Positions 1 through 7,797 are shown, counted from the stretch's first letter. The stretch is 16,820 nt of DNA from Methanosarcinales archaeon (GCA_003661105.1 QMVM01000014.1:1-16820); one strand, 5' to 3'. Numbers and translations: made by a program. The notes: a model not told the origin generated them from the letters alone.

Positions 1-126
1 CCACTCATCCGGAATCTCTGAGAGGTCCGTGCATGTATGGTCAATAATAATCGCGTCTGCACATGCAGACGGCACCATCGCCAGTATGGCGACCATTCCA
101 ATAATCAGTATCATTTCTTTCTTCAT
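1..126 (-). CDS. Exported protein, N-terminal part only (runs off left edge)
   Basis: The minus strand reads an ATG at 126 followed by 42 open codons to the window edge. Residues 1-23 form a signal peptide: MKKE, then a hydrophobic stretch ending near SACADA. The mature start IIIDHTCTDLSEIPDEW resembles a family of secreted archaeal and bacterial proteins that begin with an IDHTCTDxSxIP motif; I recognise the motif but not a function. An AGGAT ribosome binding site lies about five bases before the ATG, and a TATATAC box sits at 161-170, which together support this start. A Cys precedes the predicted cleavage site, but the residues before it (VPSAC) make a poor lipobox, so signal peptidase I processing is more likely. 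The 63-residue open frame over this stretch in another minus frame is a shadow. Confidence 0.7.
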   Translation of the reverse strand, partial: MKKEMILIIGMVAILAMVPSACADAIIIDHTCTDLSEIPDEW

Positions 127-495
127 GGTTTATCCTTTTTTTTTCAGTCAGTAAGTAATGGAGTATATACCATTGTGTGCAACACAGCCTATAAAAAGCT
201 AACGATTTTGCCGCTTGCTTATCTATACCCATACCATATTGTCTGCGACCGATTGCGAAAAGGGATTATGCCGATCGCCATAATATGAATAGCATCATGG
301 TAAACACACTTGCCGGTCCGGTAGACGTTCACAGCAGATTCAAGTATTTGCCGATACTACCCGCGGGATGTTGATTGCGTTTCGGACTCCCTCTCCTCCC
401 TGCTATATAGCGCGATTGCTCTTAATCGAACCGGTACCGCGCATACGCCCGGATGATGCCAGGCGGGCGCGGCAAATTAAAATGTGACTTCAGCT
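127..495. other. Intergenic spacer with a GC-rich hairpin
   Basis: Apart from the promoter of the leftmost gene, the only clear structure is a hairpin at 437-472. CGCCCG (446-451) pairs with CGGGCG (464-469) around a 12-base loop, and CCG/CGG extends the stem beyond a 6-base bulge. It lies just downstream of the CBS operon stop codon at 496, so it may be a 3' structure of that mRNA. No T-run follows it on the minus strand. I see no gene in either strand here. Confidence 0.4.
161..170 (-). promoter_or_regulatory. TATA box for the exported-protein gene
   Basis: On the minus strand the sequence reads GTATATACTC, about 35-45 bases upstream of the ATG at 126. Transcription would start near 138-140, leaving a short leader carrying the AGGAT ribosome binding site. 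The position fits an archaeal TBP site; no transcript evidence is available. Confidence 0.5.
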
Positions 496-1281
496 TCAGG
501 TCCGGGAGCTCGCATGCATCTTCGCGACAACATCTCTCCGGCTGATGAACCCGACCATATCCTCATCCAGATTGAGTACAGGAATCCCGCCGTACCTGTA
601 CTTGAGCATGAGATTCACAACATCGGGTATGTTGGAGTTTGTGTACACGGTCCTAACGCCGCGGCTCATGATATCCACGGTCAGGAGATTCTTGACCCTG
701 GTATCCTGTTGATTGGTAGAGACCAGACCACGGATCGCACGCATCGCCTTTGCTATGTCCTTCTCGGTTATGATGCCGACCAGTCGGTAATCCTCGAGCA
801 CAGGGAGGCGCCCGATGTTATGATCCATCATCGTCCGCCGCACATGGACGACACGATCGCCAGGCGAAGCAGTAATTGCCTTGTTCATAAATTCCGCAGC
901 AAATCCAAAGACGGTCTGGGTTTGCAGAATCTCCTGCGGCGTGACCCAGCCAAGGATCTCCTCATTATCCTGTACAATAAGGATGCCCCTCTGCTCCTGT
1001 AAAATCGGTATGGCGTCGTCCACATCCATGTCTGGGGGAACCACCGTGCAAGTATCGCTGACCGCAGTGGCCACATGGAGCGAAGATGCCGCTATACCTG
1101 ATTTCCTGCTCGTGCCAAGCGCACGCGCAATGTTTCGCATGGTCAGCACACCCCTGAGTGTGCCCTTGCTCGTAACCATCAACCGTCTGGTATCATACTT
1201 ATCCATCAGATCCAGTGCGCGAGACAGATCTTCTGATTTTTCGATGCGCACCGGCTCCACCATAATATCGCTTACATTCAT
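496..1281 (-). CDS. CBS-domain protein (four CBS motifs), third gene of the operon
   Basis: This 261-residue protein consists almost entirely of four CBS motifs, at about residues 1-55, 68-122, 127-182 and 200-256. They form two Bateman modules, recognisable by the repeated pattern of an IM or FM start, a central hydrophobic PVL-type strand and a closing GxxTxxDI-type segment (for example GIITEKDI at 169-176). CBS pairs usually bind adenine nucleotides such as AMP, ATP or SAM and regulate a partner domain, but no catalytic domain is fused here, so the partner is unknown. The start ATG at 1281 overlaps the stop of the upstream CBS gene (ATGA), which implies translational coupling, and a GGGAGAAG ribosome binding site sits just ahead. 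The protein is predicted to be cytoplasmic, with no membrane segments. Confidence 0.88.
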   Translation of the reverse strand: MNVSDIMVEPVRIEKSEDLSRALDLMDKYDTRRLMVTSKGTLRGVLTMRNIARALGTSRKSGIAASSLHVATAVSDTCTVVPPDMDVDDAIPILQEQRGILIVQDNEEILGWVTPQEILQTQTVFGFAAEFMNKAITASPGDRVVHVRRTMMDHNIGRLPVLEDYRLVGIITEKDIAKAMRAIRGLVSTNQQDTRVKNLLTVDIMSRGVRTVYTNSNIPDVVNLMLKYRYGGIPVLNLDEDMVGFISRRDVVAKMHASSRT

Positions 1282-2090
1282 GATTCTTCTCCCATATTGT
1301 TTATCGCTTGCAACATACTATCCTGATTCAGGATTCCAACCACATCATTCTCTTTATCGACAACGATAATGCTGGCAATCCGCGCATCGACCATCGCGCA
1401 TGCCGCATCAGTTGCAAGTTCATCCTCTGCTGTCGTTACCAGCGGCGTGGACATAATATCCTCTGCGATAACCGGAAGTTCCCGGACTCTCCCACCTTTG
1501 CGCGGGGTAGATGATGTGCACGCAAACGTCAGGTTGGAGTTGGTTATCATACCAACCGGCTTTCCGCCGTATTCGAGAACCACGACCCGACCAACCTCCT
1601 CCTCCCACATCATTTGCAGGATATGGCTGAGTGAGTGGTGTTTGTGGACGGTTGCAACAAAGTCGGACATAATCTCGCTGGCGCGTATATCGGCGGTTAC
1701 ATGGGAAAAATATTCGATCATATCCCGTTTGGTGATGATCCCCTGCAGATCCCCTCCTACGCCATCGCGAACCGCAAGACTGCCGATATCGTTCTCAAGC
1801 AGCAGTTCGGATGCCTGCCATACGCTGGCGTTGGGGTATATGCTGATCAAAGACTTTGTCATGACCAGCTGCACAGGAATCTGATCGATCGGACGTCTCC
1901 GCCACTGCGGCTCTGCCTGATCAAGTCTGCGCCCGATATCGGATTCGGTGAGCATGCCTACAGGTTCGTCGTGCAGTACCACAAGGAGCCTGCTAATCCT
2001 GTGGCGGAGCATCAGATTGCGCGCCCTTGAGATTGGTTCTCCAGGTGTGATCACATACACCGGAGCACTCATTATGTCCTTAACTTGCAT
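1278..2090 (-). CDS. CBS-domain protein (four CBS motifs), second gene of the operon
   Basis: This protein has 270 residues and four CBS motifs, at about residues 1-54, 74-127, 137-190 and 210-265. Each opens with a DIM, VM or EIM-type segment and closes with a GMLTESDI or GIITKRDM-type segment. As in its neighbours there is no catalytic, membrane or DNA-binding domain, so it is probably a soluble nucleotide-sensing or scaffold protein. It starts three bases after the stop of the upstream CBS gene and overlaps the downstream one by four bases. The ribosome binding site before the ATG at 2090 is weak, which is usual for coupled genes. The three proteins are clearly paralogous at domain level but have diverged in sequence, so they are not a recent tandem duplication. 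Confidence 0.88.
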   Translation of the reverse strand: MQVKDIMSAPVYVITPGEPISRARNLMLRHRISRLLVVLHDEPVGMLTESDIGRRLDQAEPQWRRRPIDQIPVQLVMTKSLISIYPNASVWQASELLLENDIGSLAVRDGVGGDLQGIITKRDMIEYFSHVTADIRASEIMSDFVATVHKHHSLSHILQMMWEEEVGRVVVLEYGGKPVGMITNSNLTFACTSSTPRKGGRVRELPVIAEDIMSTPLVTTAEDELATDAACAMVDARIASIIVVDKENDVVGILNQDSMLQAINNMGEES

Positions 2091-2093
2091 GGC

Positions 2094-3029
2094 TCATTGT
2101 CTTGATGTGGCTAGTACCCGAACAAAATCTCTTTCCGTCAACATTCCAGTAAGAACACCGTCATCGATGATTGGAAGCGAACCTACGCCGTTTTCAGCCA
2201 TCATCTCGGCAGCATCGCCGACATCCCTGTCCGACGTTGTCCAGACAACCTCCCGGCCAACGAGCGTCTTTACAGGTACGCTGAGTGCATCATCGATGCC
2301 GGTTGCTCCCTTTGTCAGCGCCTCGCCACTGCCAAGGAACCGCAGTATATCAAAAGCAGTGACGATTCCAAGCAGGATGTCATTCTTGACGACCGGGATG
2401 CGCCGGAATCCGTTATCGATCATCAGTTTACCGGTAGTCCCGATCGTAGCATCCGGTCCAACAGTCGTCACATTTGTTGACATGTAATCGGCTATACTGG
2501 CACCGACCTCGATGCCTGCGACCAGATGCATGAAATCCTGTTCGGTAACGATCCCGGAGACGCTCTCATCTTTGTCCAGAATCGGCAGGTATCCGACATT
2601 CTTCTCTTTCATCAGTTTCAGAACGTCCTCGATTGAGGCGTCTGTGTACAGGTACGCAACATCGGTCTCCATGATCTTGCGCACCTCCTCGTTGACCGCA
2701 GCCAGTATGTTGCCATTGAATCGGTTGGTGACAAGAGAATGTCTCGGTCCGCCGCACAGAAAATCAACGATGTCCCTGCACACGATGCTGCCTCTTAATT
2801 GCTGCGTGCCTGCATCAGCGATCGGGATTCTTCTGAATCCATGATTCAGCATCGTTTTGACGGTGCTCATGATTGAGGTGGTCGGCGGAACCGTCACAAC
2901 ACCCTCTGTAGCTATTGCGAGTATATCTCCATGGTGTATAGCGGCATGTGCGTTGAGTTTATCGCCGCCCCGATCCAGTGCGCCTCCGACCATCGTTATG
3001 CGCGGTTTCGTTGTTTGTTGTCTTTTCAT
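2094..3029 (-). CDS. CBS-domain protein (four CBS motifs), first gene of the operon
   Basis: This 311-residue protein heads the CBS operon. After a basic N-terminal tail of about 35 residues (containing VGGALDRGGDKLN), CBS motifs lie at about 36-92, 116-170, 180-232 and 252-306. Two copies of a GFRRIPI/V signature (64-70 and 207-213) and GYLPILD/GSLPIID mark the central strands. The tail with DRxGDKL is, from memory, seen in related methanogen CBS proteins, and its role is unknown to me. The start is supported by a GGTGAT ribosome binding site five bases before the ATG and by a TATA box at about 3072-3081. Possible ligands are AMP, ATP or SAM, by family; nothing in the sequence decides between them. 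No partner enzyme is encoded alongside. Confidence 0.88.
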   Translation of the reverse strand: MKRQQTTKPRITMVGGALDRGGDKLNAHAAIHHGDILAIATEGVVTVPPTTSIMSTVKTMLNHGFRRIPIADAGTQQLRGSIVCRDIVDFLCGGPRHSLVTNRFNGNILAAVNEEVRKIMETDVAYLYTDASIEDVLKLMKEKNVGYLPILDKDESVSGIVTEQDFMHLVAGIEVGASIADYMSTNVTTVGPDATIGTTGKLMIDNGFRRIPVVKNDILLGIVTAFDILRFLGSGEALTKGATGIDDALSVPVKTLVGREVVWTTSDRDVGDAAEMMAENGVGSLPIIDDGVLTGMLTERDFVRVLATSRQ

Positions 3030-3071
3030 TACATCACCAATAAATCATGTGTGATCATGCATTGTCACGGT

Positions 3072-3081
3072 GCATTTAAAG
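3072..3081 (-). promoter_or_regulatory. TATA box of the CBS operon
   Basis: The minus strand reads GCTTTAAATG here, about 45-50 bases upstream of the first CBS gene's ATG at 3029. A start site near 3050 would give a short leader containing the GGTGAT ribosome binding site. This is inferred from position and sequence only. Confidence 0.5.
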
Positions 3082-3248
3082 CTTACTACACTTGTTACCA
3101 CAAATCACCCATTCCGGCTCATGCAGTGTGTGGTAAGATGTTCAATCATTTAAAGGTATTGGACGGATCGGGCACGTTTTTTAATTTTCTCTGGTTGGTT
3201 GAAAAACATGATACCTGTCCTGCAAACACTGGTATGATTGGATTGGAG

Positions 3249-3334
3249 AATCAGTGTAATCCGCGTTAATGGCTTCGCATCTGCTGTCGCAGTCAGTGGC
3301 TAAAAACTCTTATCAGCCACTGATTAACACTGAT
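3249..3334. repeat. Inverted-repeat hairpin with CAGTGTTAAT-type arms
   Basis: Two nested inverted repeats are visible. The inner pair is perfect: TCAGTGGCT (3293-3301) pairs with AGCCACTGA (3315-3323) around a 13-base loop. The outer pair, ATCAGTGTAAT (3250-3260) and ATTAACACTGAT (3323-3334), matches except for one inserted base. The left half also carries an extra 32 bases (3261-3292). Related wording (GATTxACAC, GTGTTAAT) recurs at 13180-13285. This looks like a dispersed non-coding repeat or a relic miniature element rather than a gene. Confidence 0.55.
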
Positions 3335-3407
3335 GGGAACAGATTATATGTTGTTTGTACTTTGCTTCATTTAAAGATTCTATGCAATATTGAGGAGGTA
3401 CGTTGTG

Positions 3408-3435
3408 TCTGCGCAGATATAAGTTATTGCGCAGA
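3408..3435 (+). other. Perfect 8-base-pair hairpin upstream of the surface-protein gene
   Basis: TCTGCGCA (3408-3415) and TGCGCAGA (3428-3435) are exact reverse complements separated by 12 bases. The hairpin begins nine bases after a good GAGGAGGT site. It may be an operator, an RNA leader element or a repeat end; the sequence does not decide. Confidence 0.4.
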
Positions 3436-3534
3436 TCCCGGGGCTGGTTGCTTGAACCCCACCAACTGCGGCGCCCCCCTACTATAGGAGTCGCAACAGT
3501 AAACCTTATTGCAACGTTTAACATAATCATCGCT

Positions 3535-4143
3535 ATGGTGAAGCCAATCGTCTGCGCAGCACTACTCCTTGCATTGCTCGTACATCCGGCAGTATCGATC
3601 ATCGAGGACGGCTCGATATACGAGAATTATGTGGATATCGGAGAGGTCCAGCCGGTTGAAGTCTATCAGGGCGCAAGCAAGACGTTCTCAGTCACTGCCA
3701 CAAATCACGGAAATCTCTGCTACGGTGGCGTCATTCTCAAATATCCCCGCGATCTGCCAGAGGGAATTACCATAGCTCCGGCAGAATCGCAGATAGAACC
3801 GCAGGTTATCGATATCGGGGAGACTGTTACGTACGAAATAACGATCTATGCCGACGAGAACACATCTGTTGGGACATATAACATCGAGATCGCTGATAAC
3901 GCTGCAGACGATCCGAATACGTGGCGTGATGTAGCGGTATCAGTCCTGGCGCCGCTCCCACCACCCACGCCAGTGCCGACTGATAAGGTTACGCCGGTTG
4001 CAGGCGGGATCCCCACCAGACCGTCAGAGGAAGCGCGAGAGACCGGGGGGAAACGGTTTACCGACAGTGTCCTGTTCTGGATAGTGGTTGTTCTGGGCGT
4101 GCTGCTCGGGATTGGCGCATTCATGAAGTATAGGGGCGTCTGA
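3535..4143 (+). CDS. Membrane-anchored Ig-like surface protein
   Basis: The 202-residue protein starting at the ATG at 3535 has a clear signal peptide (residues 1-21, MVKPIVCAALLLALLVHPAV). Then comes an extracellular beta-rich domain (about 22-135) with the pattern of NEW3/CARDB-like archaeal surface domains: VTATNHGN, then LPEGITI, then IDIGETVTYEITI, then GTYNIEI. A proline-rich stalk follows (about 136-170, PLPPPTPVPT), then one transmembrane helix (about 174-197) and a short basic end (KYRGV), giving an N-out, C-in topology. The open frame extends upstream to 3403, but the signal peptide fixes 3535 as the start. No clear ribosome binding site precedes it. It may be a cell-envelope component or adhesin; a specific function cannot be assigned. 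Confidence 0.75.
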   Translation: MVKPIVCAALLLALLVHPAVSIIEDGSIYENYVDIGEVQPVEVYQGASKTFSVTATNHGNLCYGGVILKYPRDLPEGITIAPAESQIEPQVIDIGETVTYEITIYADENTSVGTYNIEIADNAADDPNTWRDVAVSVLAPLPPPTPVPTDKVTPVAGGIPTRPSEEARETGGKRFTDSVLFWIVVVLGVLLGIGAFMKYRGV

Positions 4144-4226
4144 GCGGGTCTCGATTGATCATGGGGTCATACTCCAAAATTCGCTATCTGCATCCGTGTT
4201 GCCAATCCGTCCGCAATCGCTGCCTT

Positions 4227-4493
4227 TCACATGACTTGCTTCACAACCACTGTACCGTCAGCAGGTGGTGCGCCAAGCACAATTTTCAAGACCTCGTTGA
4301 CAGCCTCGGCACTGGGCGCATCCCAGTCGCAGAATCCTCTGCCAGAATCGTCAACGAATGTCCCGTTGAACCGGAGATCTGGGTGGTTCTTGAGTTCGGA
4401 ATCTAACTTTTTCCGGAGGTTGGTTAATTCCTCCGAACTGAGTGGTGGAAGCTTACCTTCGTCTGTGTAGTGGAATACTATTACTTTAGCCAT
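4227..4493 (-). CDS. Small DUF4242-like protein
   Basis: This 88-residue soluble protein begins MAKVIVFHYTDEGK. The C-terminal half contains GFCDWDAPSAEAVNEVL, which resembles the FCxYDAPSxEAI segment of DUF4242 proteins, a ferredoxin-like small fold that includes a nickel-binding Streptomyces member. I make this call by eye. The open frame runs further upstream, but the start at 4493 is fixed by an AGGTGAT ribosome binding site about five bases ahead and a TTAAATAA box at 4529-4536. It converges with the surface-protein gene on its left and stands alone downstream of cdhB in the same direction, with its own promoter. Its role and substrate are unknown. Confidence 0.7.
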   Translation of the reverse strand: MAKVIVFHYTDEGKLPPLSSEELTNLRKKLDSELKNHPDLRFNGTFVDDSGRGFCDWDAPSAEAVNEVLKIVLGAPPADGTVVVKQVM

Positions 4494-4528
4494 CTGTATC
4501 ACCTGATATCTGCTGTTTGGGGGTGGGT

Positions 4529-4536
4529 TATTTAAG
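4529..4536 (-). promoter_or_regulatory. TATA box of the DUF4242-like gene
   Basis: The minus strand reads TTAAATAA, about 36-43 bases upstream of the ATG at 4493. The predicted start near 4505 leaves a leader just long enough for the AGGTGAT ribosome binding site. Confidence 0.5.
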
Positions 4537-4735
4537 GGTTGGGTTTTGGAGGTGGTGGAGAATTTCACTTGGTATTTTGCGTATGTCTGACATCCTGAGT
4601 TGTGGTTCGGGACGGCACCATTGATGAATGCCCAAACCTCATTCGACTACGATCCAATTTTTCTCAGAGACACTCTCGCAAGCGTTACTCCCAGTTTTGC
4701 AGAGTCTGTTTCAGTTCCGAAGAGCCGATCTTCTA

Positions 4736-4755
4736 AAGATTTTGGGAAAAATCTT
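4736..4755 (-). terminator. Possible terminator hairpin of cdhAB
   Basis: AAGATTTT (4736-4743) and AAAATCTT (4748-4755) form a perfect 8-base-pair stem with a 4-base loop, about 70 bases beyond the cdhB stop. The minus-strand stem contains a T5 run but no U-tract follows it, so it may be a 3' stability element instead. Confidence 0.4.
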
Positions 4756-4825
4756 CCCTCGAATTATCTCATCGAGCGGTACCCGTGCTCTGTCCCATCA
4801 TTCTTCTTCTCCGCCATCCGACCAC

Positions 4826-5335
4826 TTACGACTCATTAAGCGCGCCCACAATCTCTGCCAGAAACTCGCCCATCTTCGCATCACTCAGATTCGGAAGCGA
4901 CTGATTAGCATTCGGCTGGTGCCCCCGTGTCAGCGAGATCGTCTTGATGTGCGGCGCAAAGTGCTTGAGCGCGGAGAGCATCTGGGCTTCCATGTAGTAC
5001 AGAACATCCGTAAAGATCGCAAGATCGTGCTGCCCCTCGCCCCGGACGCCGCCCCATTCCGGGCTCTTCAGAAGGTTCGTGATCTCGATTGCACCCATCT
5101 CCCGGTCCGGACGGACGCCTTTCTCACGCATCACACCTGCAACGTGCGCTGTCGCAACGATCGGGATATCCATCTCCTTTGCAAGATTAAGCGCCCAGTC
5201 AAGATGCCTTAGCTCGCTTCCGATAATAAGGACCGGGCGCTCTGCCCGCTTGATCGCTGCCGCAACGCTCGCAGAGGTTGCGACCTTCCCGAGATGCGGA
5301 CCCGGGACGTTTGCACACTGATATGCTCGTGTCAT
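4826..5335 (-). CDS. cdhB: Acetyl-CoA decarbonylase/synthase, epsilon subunit
   Basis: This 169-residue protein matches the ACDS epsilon subunit in length and sequence, with RPVLIIGSELRHLDWALNLA, IPIVATAHVAGVM and a C-terminal NxSLPNLSDAKM segment. In the alpha2-epsilon2 CO dehydrogenase component, epsilon sits beside the alpha subunit; it is a Rossmann-like protein without its own metal cluster, and a role in electron transfer partner binding has been proposed for the family. It starts three bases after the cdhA stop. Its GGAGGT ribosome binding site lies inside the last codons of cdhA (EEV, stop), so the two are translationally coupled. The usual following gene, cdhC, is not here; a hairpin at 4736-4755 probably ends the transcript. 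Confidence 0.93.
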   Translation of the reverse strand: MTRAYQCANVPGPHLGKVATSASVAAAIKRAERPVLIIGSELRHLDWALNLAKEMDIPIVATAHVAGVMREKGVRPDREMGAIEITNLLKSPEWGGVRGEGQHDLAIFTDVLYYMEAQMLSALKHFAPHIKTISLTRGHQPNANQSLPNLSDAKMGEFLAEIVGALNES

Positions 5336-5338
5336 CTA

Positions 5339-7666
5339 TTAGACCTCCTCCGCCTCAGGTACAAGCCTGCTCGGATCACCTATCGCCTTTCGTGGCTTCC
5401 AGCCGGCTTCTTCCAGATACTCCATGATATCAGCTTTCATCGTGATCGGGATATCTTGCTCCTTCCTCACGAAGAGATGCAGGTCTGGCGGGAGAGTTCC
5501 CATGTATTTCTTGTATAAATCAACGTAGTTTGAGAGTTTGATCTGTCGTCCCTTCGCATTGTCGCTCGGTCGGATGCAGAGTTTAGCAATTAGAACGATC
5601 GCCTCTTCCATCGTCTCTGCCGGGTACATCAGGTGCTCAGGCGCAGGTTCGCCCTCCACAACCTCGCCAGTACGTTTGTCGTAGAGTTCCCACTCGCTTA
5701 GTTCCTTGTTGCTGATGTACGCCCGTCTGTACTTTGATCCGTGCGGACCAACAATCACAGGGATACCCCACCGGTTGGTGCCTGTTCCAATAGACGCTGC
5801 TTTCTGACTCATCGCACCCCATGCAACACCACACGCGCCGACCTTGTTTAAGATATAGTCAGCGATCTCCTCAAAGTTTCCACGGAGTGGCAGGCGGGCA
5901 AAGATTGCCGCGACCTTGATCGCTGCGCCGATGATATGAGCGTTTGCGACACACGAGCCGATGTTGACAACACCGCCCGCATCAAATGAACCGGGATATT
6001 TTTCATAAAGCGTCTGTCCGTCCTCGCAGCGATACATTGCCATCGCCATTGCTGAGCAGCCCGTTGCAACGACTATGTAGTTGCGACGTGCAAACTCTTC
6101 AGCGATCTTTGCAACCTCAACTTCGCCATTGGGGAAGTTACTACACCCAACAAGCGCAACGATTCCCGGGATCTCCCCGAGTACGAGCGGAGCGCCGACC
6201 TTCCTGATCTCGGTGTCAAGTACAGGTCCTCTTCCAGCCCGCATCGTGTAGGTCTCGCCAAACGCGATCTCCTGCGCGGACTTAAGGATCATGCTGATGA
6301 TCGGAAGCTCTTTCTTACATTCGGATTCGCACCTGCCGCAACTCATGCACGGGCTAAAGAGGTCCGAGAGGCCACTGAAATCGCCTTCCTTTGCTTTGAT
6401 CATCGCGTCCTTAACCGGAAGACTGTTCGGACATGCCCGGTCGCACCAGCCGCATTTGATACACTCCTCTGCAATCTTCTGTACTTCATCGAGTTTTGGA
6501 AGGTGGTTGAGCGAATCCCTCTTCGGTTTGATCTCAAGAGCGGTCTTTGTGATCACCCTGGCTGCTATGAGCGGATCTGATATCAGAACCCCTGGCGCGT
6601 CGTTCAAAAGATCCTCGACGACTTTGTCGGGATCGCGATTCGTAACATCCGGAAGATTGTAGCATATTTTATCGGTTGTAAGGATTAGTGGCGCTCCTGT
6701 CTTCTGCGCCTCCTCCAGAAGATCGGTCCTCACGCACTGCTCGTCCAGGACGATGACATCAGCAATTCCTGAGCGCACAAAGAATTGTTGCATGGATAAC
6801 GGACCGATGACTTTTGCAGATGCGCTGTATCTGCTCGTCTCAATTGCGGTACAACAGATTCCACAGACCTCTATCTTGTCGGAGAGTCCTTGCTCCTCGA
6901 TGTAATCGATCGTTGCAACACTCACAGCCGGGTAATGCCCAATAAAGACGATGACTGGCTTTGTCCGGTCAACCGAGCCAAACCCGAAATCGATGAGCGC
7001 AGCATCGGGGTCGCCTTTCGGGAAGTCGAATCCCGCGATCTGCGCGATGTCCGCGACCTCCTTTGCGAGGTTGTCGATCATCGAGATGTGCAGTGCCTTT
7101 GACTCGAAATCGATGTACGAACCTTCCTGACCCGTGTGCGTCGATGAGAGTGCATGTACGAGTTGCTGGTTCACATAATTGAGTATCTCCTCAAGGTCGC
7201 CAAGCGTCTTTGGTATGATGCCAACAACGGTTCGTATGATCGGCGCCTCGACATCGATGTAAGGTCCAAGATCGATCGGGTGATCTCTTCCGCGCCATCT
7301 GATCAGTTCGTGCAGTACGTGGTTCGCATGTCCCGCGTGTGCTGCTGTACCGATGCAACATGCGATCAGGACCATGCGCGCCTGCTGCGCTTCGATACCG
7401 ATTCCACACGCGCCCTTGCGGTTCTCTGTGAGATCGCATTTTCCGTAAGTGCAGAGACAGCACATGTCACAGATCGGCGCGTAGAATGGTGGGAAGTCCT
7501 TTAATAGGCGGTGATCCCAATTCCGAAGTGAGAGGATGCCGGGTTTTGGCGTGGGACCCATCGGCTCCCATTCCTCTTCGGCAAGCTCCTCTTCAGTGGT
7601 GATTTTGCCGATGTTGATCACCACGTTCTCCATGCCGTCGAGTATGAATCGTCCGTCTTTGATCAT
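5339..7666 (-). CDS. cdhA: Acetyl-CoA decarbonylase/synthase, alpha subunit (Ni-Fe CO dehydrogenase)
   Basis: This 775-residue protein is full length for the family (roughly 750-810). It catalyses reversible CO/CO2 interconversion in the ACDS complex that makes or cleaves acetyl-CoA in the archaeal Wood-Ljungdahl pathway. The N-terminal cysteine group C66, C69/C70, C72, C77 and C87 fits the B/D-type 4Fe-4S clusters. Two ferredoxin-type CxxCxxCxxxC sites follow at 402-412 and 440-450 (the E and F clusters typical of archaeal alpha subunits). H243 in GHYP and C508, C537 and C572 (GSCVANAH) are good candidates for the Ni-Fe-S C-cluster ligands. The ATG at 7666 has a GAGGACT ribosome binding site and a TATA box at 7711-7720. 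No substitution that would inactivate it is visible. Confidence 0.95.
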   Translation of the reverse strand: MIKDGRFILDGMENVVINIGKITTEEELAEEEWEPMGPTPKPGILSLRNWDHRLLKDFPPFYAPICDMCCLCTYGKCDLTENRKGACGIGIEAQQARMVLIACCIGTAAHAGHANHVLHELIRWRGRDHPIDLGPYIDVEAPIIRTVVGIIPKTLGDLEEILNYVNQQLVHALSSTHTGQEGSYIDFESKALHISMIDNLAKEVADIAQIAGFDFPKGDPDAALIDFGFGSVDRTKPVIVFIGHYPAVSVATIDYIEEQGLSDKIEVCGICCTAIETSRYSASAKVIGPLSMQQFFVRSGIADVIVLDEQCVRTDLLEEAQKTGAPLILTTDKICYNLPDVTNRDPDKVVEDLLNDAPGVLISDPLIAARVITKTALEIKPKRDSLNHLPKLDEVQKIAEECIKCGWCDRACPNSLPVKDAMIKAKEGDFSGLSDLFSPCMSCGRCESECKKELPIISMILKSAQEIAFGETYTMRAGRGPVLDTEIRKVGAPLVLGEIPGIVALVGCSNFPNGEVEVAKIAEEFARRNYIVVATGCSAMAMAMYRCEDGQTLYEKYPGSFDAGGVVNIGSCVANAHIIGAAIKVAAIFARLPLRGNFEEIADYILNKVGACGVAWGAMSQKAASIGTGTNRWGIPVIVGPHGSKYRRAYISNKELSEWELYDKRTGEVVEGEPAPEHLMYPAETMEEAIVLIAKLCIRPSDNAKGRQIKLSNYVDLYKKYMGTLPPDLHLFVRKEQDIPITMKADIMEYLEEAGWKPRKAIGDPSRLVPEAEEV

Positions 7667-7710
7667 GAATAGTCCTCGTTTTTAATTTCTTTGATACGGG
7701 TGGTTGATGT

Positions 7711-7720
7711 AATAAATAAG
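7711..7720 (-). promoter_or_regulatory. TATA box of the cdhAB operon
   Basis: The minus strand reads CTTATTTATT, about 45-54 bases before the cdhA ATG, preceded by ACAAA, a plausible BRE. A start near 7688 would give a leader of about 20 bases with the GAGGACT ribosome binding site. This promoter is divergent from that of tRNA-Asp, with only about 26 bases between the two boxes. Confidence 0.55.
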
Positions 7721-7745
7721 TTTGTACGCGGTCGCTGTGCAAAGG

Positions 7746-7754
7746 TTTAAGTTA
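7746..7754 (+). promoter_or_regulatory. Possible TATA box of tRNA-Asp
   Basis: TTTAAGTTA preceded by CAAAGG (BRE-like) lies about 48 bases upstream of the mature tRNA 5' end. A start site near 7776 would leave a 5' leader of about 20 bases to be removed by RNase P. Confidence 0.4.
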
Positions 7755-7797
7755 GATTGGTAGAGATCAAATACCTTCAGGATATTATGCCTGGCTT

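Larger units (their letters stand above)
3030..3534. other. Divergent intergenic region between the CBS operon and the surface-protein gene
   Basis: This 505-base spacer contains the CBS promoter, the 3249-3334 inverted repeat, and a second perfect hairpin at 3408-3435 (TCTGCGCA, 12-base loop, TGCGCAGA). Just before that hairpin, GAGGAGGT at 3392-3399 is followed by a GTG at 3405 that opens only five codons. A GC-rich stretch (3436-3480) follows. It could be a structured leader of the gene at 3535, but I do not recognise a riboswitch class. Confidence 0.4.
4494..4825. other. Intergenic region downstream of cdhB
   Basis: This spacer contains the promoter of the DUF4242-like gene and the hairpin at 4736-4755. 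The open frames across it on the plus strand show no family features, and I do not accept them as genes. A 17-codon ATG frame on the minus strand just after cdhB (MAEKKNDGTE...) also lacks support. Confidence 0.35.

Noticed and set aside
3436..3480. A tRNA-like or riboswitch fold in the GC-rich stretch before 3535
   Set aside because: GGTT/AACC pairing is short, no cloverleaf can be drawn, and no known riboswitch core is recognisable.
4600..5212. Plus-strand open frames opposite and beside cdhB
   Set aside because: They are shadows of cdhB or unsupported spacer frames without ribosome binding sites or family features.
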